DNA from: Trematomus loennbergii
Taxonomy: Eukaryota; Chordata; Actinopteri; Perciformes; Nototheniidae
Assembly (NCBI GenBank): GCA_012861695.1
Contig: JAAOOA010000127.1
Coordinates: 29,752,654 to 29,816,653, forward strand
Direction of reading: 5' to 3'
Length of the DNA stretch: 64,000 nucleotides
Position numbers and translations under genes: made by a program. Below are positions 60,683-64,000 of this stretch, piece after piece. Below the pieces are notes generated by a model. The model ran no database searches and was not told the origin of the DNA. It saw nothing but the letters and a program-made list of their open reading frames with translations. Each line of letters opens with the position of its first letter. Position 1 is the stretch's first letter.

Positions 60683-60821
60683 GACTGGATGGATGGATAG
60701 ATGGATGGATGGATGGATGGATGGATGGATGGATAGATAGATGGATGGATAAATAGATGGATGGATGGATAGATAGATGGATGGATGGATGGATGGATGG
60801 ATGGATAGATAGATAGATGGG
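59774..60821. repeat. (GATA/GATG)n satellite, about 1 kb
   Basis: Tetranucleotide array of mixed GATA and GATG (plus strand). Higher-order blocks are repeated, for example the similar runs near 60130-60240, 60270-60390 and 60430-60520. The Tyr-Leu-Ser-Ile-type minus-strand frame is an artefact of the repeat. Confidence 0.98.
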
Positions 60822-61010
60822 TACTTTATTGATTCCAATTTGGGAAATGTTTGCGTTTAAAGCAGCATAAAAAAACAAGGCAATGTATATAGGAGAAATG
60901 AAGACACTAGAAATAAACAGTCCAAAATATTTCTGAAATAGAAATAAAACTGCATAAAAAGTAAAAACTATATATATACATGTGGAAATATAAATGTCCA
61001 GTAACAAATA
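60822..61010 (-). mobile_element. LINE 3'-end fragment abutting the GATA satellite
   Basis: Starts tactttattgattccaatttggg and continues with sequence matching 44135-44330. It lies with its 3' terminus at the satellite. Confidence 0.65.
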
Positions 61011-61137
61011 TAATGCAGGATATTATTGTGCAAGAAATGGATTATTCGATATTAAATTGAATATAAATGTAAAATGTAATGATCTTCTTACTCTCACTGT
61101 TACAATAAATCTACCATTAAAATATTAAATAATAGAC

Positions 61138-61208
61138 TGTTCATTTCTTTGTAATTGGGCAAACTTACAAAATCTGCATGGGATCAAATACTTATTTCCT
61201 CCACTGTA
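61138..61208. mobile_element. Tc1/mariner-like end fragment
   Basis: gggatcaaatacttatttcctccactgta, preceded by aaacttacaaaatctgcat, resembles the inverted terminal repeat region of fish Tc1-like elements. No opposite end or transposase was found. Confidence 0.5.
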
Positions 61209-61693
61209 TGCTCATATATGCTGCATATATTATGTTGAATATAAGCAGAATGCATATGCAGTAAGTATATATTTTTGTTAAGCAAGTGATTTTTCAACTA
61301 GTTTCATTTCCAAATGATATTGGCATCTTGCAGAATGATTATTGGTGAAAAGGTCAAGCAATAAACATGAGGCTTTTTTTCCAAAGATGAGTACGTGGCT
61401 TCAGGTAGAGGCGCAACATCAGAGAGGCCTTCATTAAGATCAAACAGCTTTTCTATGTAAGGGTCACAGTGTCTGAGGTTTCCTGCCAGAGCTAATTCTG
61501 CCGCTAATGATGCTAATCATGCTTTTGATCGGACATCTGTGATTTGATTTGGAAATTGAGGGGAGGGCTATTTTTGACCCGTCTATTCTTGAGGATCCTT
61601 TTGATCGTAAACATCACCTTTTAATGTTATCATTAGCTGGTAACAGGCCCATGTTGGGTCACTCTGCTGCTGTCATGTGACGTTAGCAACAGT
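61209..61693. other. Non-coding, nothing recognised
   Basis: No feature was seen. Confidence 0.4.
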
Positions 61694-61697
61694 TTAA

Positions 61698-62311
61698 AGG
61701 TAGGGTAGGTAAGTTTGAGAAACCGGCTCGAGATCGCTAGAATTTGAAAATACACAACCGGAGAAAATCTGCCACTTCCTTACAGAGCCCCTCCTCCAAC
61801 ACACACGAACGCGCACATGACCAATGAGGGCACGAGATAAGTTTGTGCACAGATGGAAGGCTGACAGGCAGGTTGGCCATCCAGTTATTTTAGCCGGGCC
61901 GGCTCAAATATAAAGATAGCTTTTTCTCTCGTGTCTGAGCGATTGCAAACATACAAATGAAATACTATTTTGGATTTGGTCCTTGAAATAATACTGATTT
62001 GACATTAAAAAACGATCTAACCTAAATGACAGTATCAACATCAGGTAAACATCTAAAGTCCTATAACAGGTCTCAGAAAGTCCTTATTTTGCTTTACTGT
62101 TGATATGACAGCATAGCGTGAGTAGCAAGGAACCAAAAAGGTATGCAGGTCGTACTTTTTACAGTACTACAGCTTCCACAGATGACATTTTTTTATGGAT
62201 TTTTTGTCAAAGCACTTAAGATATTCATTGCTATCGGGATGTTAAGAGCATTCCATGGAATATAACAAAAAGTGTATCTCGAGCCGGTTTCTCAAACTTA
62301 CCTACCTACCT
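61698..62311. mobile_element. TTAA-inserting MITE, family D, copy 4, with internal insertion
   Basis: Ends AGGTAGGGTAGGTAAGTTTG and ...CTTACCTACCTACCT, flanked by TTAA at 61694-61697 and 62312-62315. About 240 bp at about 61909-62150 are absent from the other copies and interrupt ccggct...gtcgt. They were inserted or replaced there, and no clear ends were recognised. Confidence 0.85.
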
Positions 62312-62338
62312 TTAAGCGAGGAATTATTACAGAGAGGG

Positions 62339-62600
62339 ATCAGGATGGTTGAGTGGTCGTCAACCAATCAGAAGGTTGATGGTATGCAGTCAAGACCTCA
62401 TTGACCCCATTGCTTTTGATGGCCAACGGTGTCCAATGTGTGTGAATGTTAGTTTTCTTGTGGCTTCTTGTATGGCAACCCTCTGTATGAATGTGTGTGA
62501 ATGGGTTATACTTGCTTGGTTATGTAAAAGAGCTTTGAGGGGTGCAAAAACTGGAACAGTGCGATATAAATGCAACCAAATACCGTTTAAATTAGCATCT
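62339..62600 (+). mobile_element. SINE-like fragment
   Basis: An A-box-like ggttgagtggtcgtcaacc near 62346 is followed by a degenerate middle and a typical 3' part, aaagagctttgaggggtgcaaaaactgg...gcgatataaatgcaacc. The B box is decayed. Confidence 0.55.
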
Positions 62601-62749
62601 CTTGTTTTACCGCTGATATCAGCCATGCTTTTCAGTTATATCATCATTTGTATGCAGTTTACACTTTTTTTTCTTACTTTTTTAATAGTTTTGGGGCCAG
62701 ATTAGCCATAGAGAGTCGCAATATTGAAAAGGGGGAGACAGAGGAGATT

Positions 62750-62955
62750 CAAATTCAAAGGTTTTATTGTCATGCACATACAGTAAGCTACAGTGTGTAG
62801 AAATGGCAATGAAAATCTTCTGATCTGAGCTCCTCCAACGATGCAATATATATAATAAAATACAAATAAAAATAGTGCAAGAAGTCTATATACATGTAAG
62901 TAGAATATGATGTATACAAGAACAGAATATGACATTAAATATTGTACATTAAGAC
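62750..62955 (-). mobile_element. Retroposon 3'-end fragment
   Basis: attcaaaggttttattgtcatgcacatacag, then a part near-identical to 18820-18910. Same family as 23300-23480. Confidence 0.6.
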
Positions 62956-63284
62956 GAAAGATGATAGGCGTAATGGGACCACAGGGCGGATTTGAACCTG
63001 AGTTCAACGCGGCAGCAGGACTGAATGTTTCACCGAACATTTCACCAATGTTGTACACTAGTCCTTCGTTTCAAAGTCCACGTAGACACAACTTGGACAT
63101 CGTTGCCTCACTATCATCACTGGGGCACGTCCACCACCCACTCATCTCCCATCGCACAAAACCCCCCCAGCTGGCAGCACACCATCAGCATGAACCTGAC
63201 ATGAACCTGAAAATAAGCAGAATAGGGTGATGCATAATTCTCAGTATGTTGCTGTAATCACATGCTTCCTTAGAATACTCAATG
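62956..63284. other. Non-coding, nothing recognised
   Basis: No gene or bounded element. Confidence 0.4.
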
Positions 63285-63475
63285 CAATACAAAGGGGCTT
63301 TATTGGCATGACCACATTTTAAACGTAGTATTGCCAAAGCATCCGGTGTCATAACAGAACAAAAACAAAGAGGAAACACTAAACGTAAATGTCAACAATA
63401 CATGTGGCACAGCACAAAACATACTGTATATAACGTGCAAAAATATATATAGACTTTACACAAAAAGTAAGGAAA
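63285..63475 (-). mobile_element. Probable LINE 3'-end fragment
   Basis: acaaaggggctttattggcatgac followed by A-rich sequence has the layout of a retroposon 3' end on the minus strand. There is no second copy in the window for comparison. Confidence 0.4.
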
Positions 63476-63546
63476 TGTGTGTTAGGTAGATTATTTCTTT
63501 GTGGTAACAATGCTTCTTGGCAATACGTCTTACCGTTGGAAAGCCT

Positions 63547-63856
<310 letters not shown>

Positions 63857-64000
63857 AGCCGGGTTACCCTGCCTATTAAATGTTTGATTGCACCCAAACT
63901 TCCTGTCGAGATGGAGGTCTGCATCTGCTGAGATTAAATGAGCTCAGCAGATGTTTGCCAGATGTGGAAAGTGGTAGGGGGAGGGCGGAAGAGAGAAGAA

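Noticed and set aside
59738..60838. 366-residue minus-strand frame rich in Tyr-Leu-Ser-Ile-His-Pro
   Set aside because: A direct product of the GATA/GATG tetranucleotide array, which is open in several frames.

Overview
The window looks like non-coding-rich nuclear DNA of a ray-finned fish. Exons of a vertebrate transporter are separated by kilobase introns with GT/AG borders, and there are long (GT)n and (GATA/GATG)n tracts. Transposable elements of typical teleost kinds are dense: hAT, PIF/Harbinger, TTAA-inserting MITEs, L2-like LINEs, tRNA-derived SINEs and solo LTRs. The species cannot be named from this sequence.

Only one host gene is supported. Six consecutive plus-strand exons (3246-3426, 6791-6972, 17098-17215, 19653-19809, 23607-23859, 26477-26641) encode about 350 residues of the membrane core of an SLC23 (nucleobase-ascorbate, NAT/NCS2) transporter. 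All intron phases agree. Residues in several exons look more like the sodium-dependent nucleobase transporter branch (Slc23a4/SNBT1) than the vitamin C transporters. The 5' exons lie left of the window. The 3' exons were not found in the 37 kb to the right, which includes a 100-N assembly gap at 28901-29000. Exon 23607-23859 lacks one base in a C run, which breaks the frame; this is either a sequence error or a true lesion.

Layout. 1-665 is a 20/21-bp minisatellite. 1105-2965 is a hAT element carrying two TTAA elements. 3670-5148 is a hAT element carrying a 1-kb TTAA element. 5910-6641 is a hAT MITE whose inverted partner lies at 29866-30605. 9044-13374 is a 4.3-kb decayed PIF/Harbinger transposon with remnants of both its genes, a Myb/SANT-like protein (plus strand) and a transposase (minus strand). 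14.5-21 kb and 25.1-25.5 kb hold further MITEs and a solo LTR.

From 29 to 64 kb no host exon was found. This part holds nested hAT elements, an L2 LINE split by a solo LTR that is itself split by a Harbinger MITE (37752-39735), a hAT remnant with an 81-codon ORF (46430-47173), a hAT inserted into the end of a piggyBac-like element (50880-53303), three (GT)n tracts and a 1-kb GATA/GATG satellite beside a LINE 3' end. Many insertions can be dated relative to one another because their target-site duplications are intact.

No prokaryotic-type system, CRISPR array, operon or defence locus is present. The more unusual observations are the exon frameshift, an altered NAT signature residue, an internal module shared by two MITE families with different ends, and near-perfect palindromes inside MITEs.
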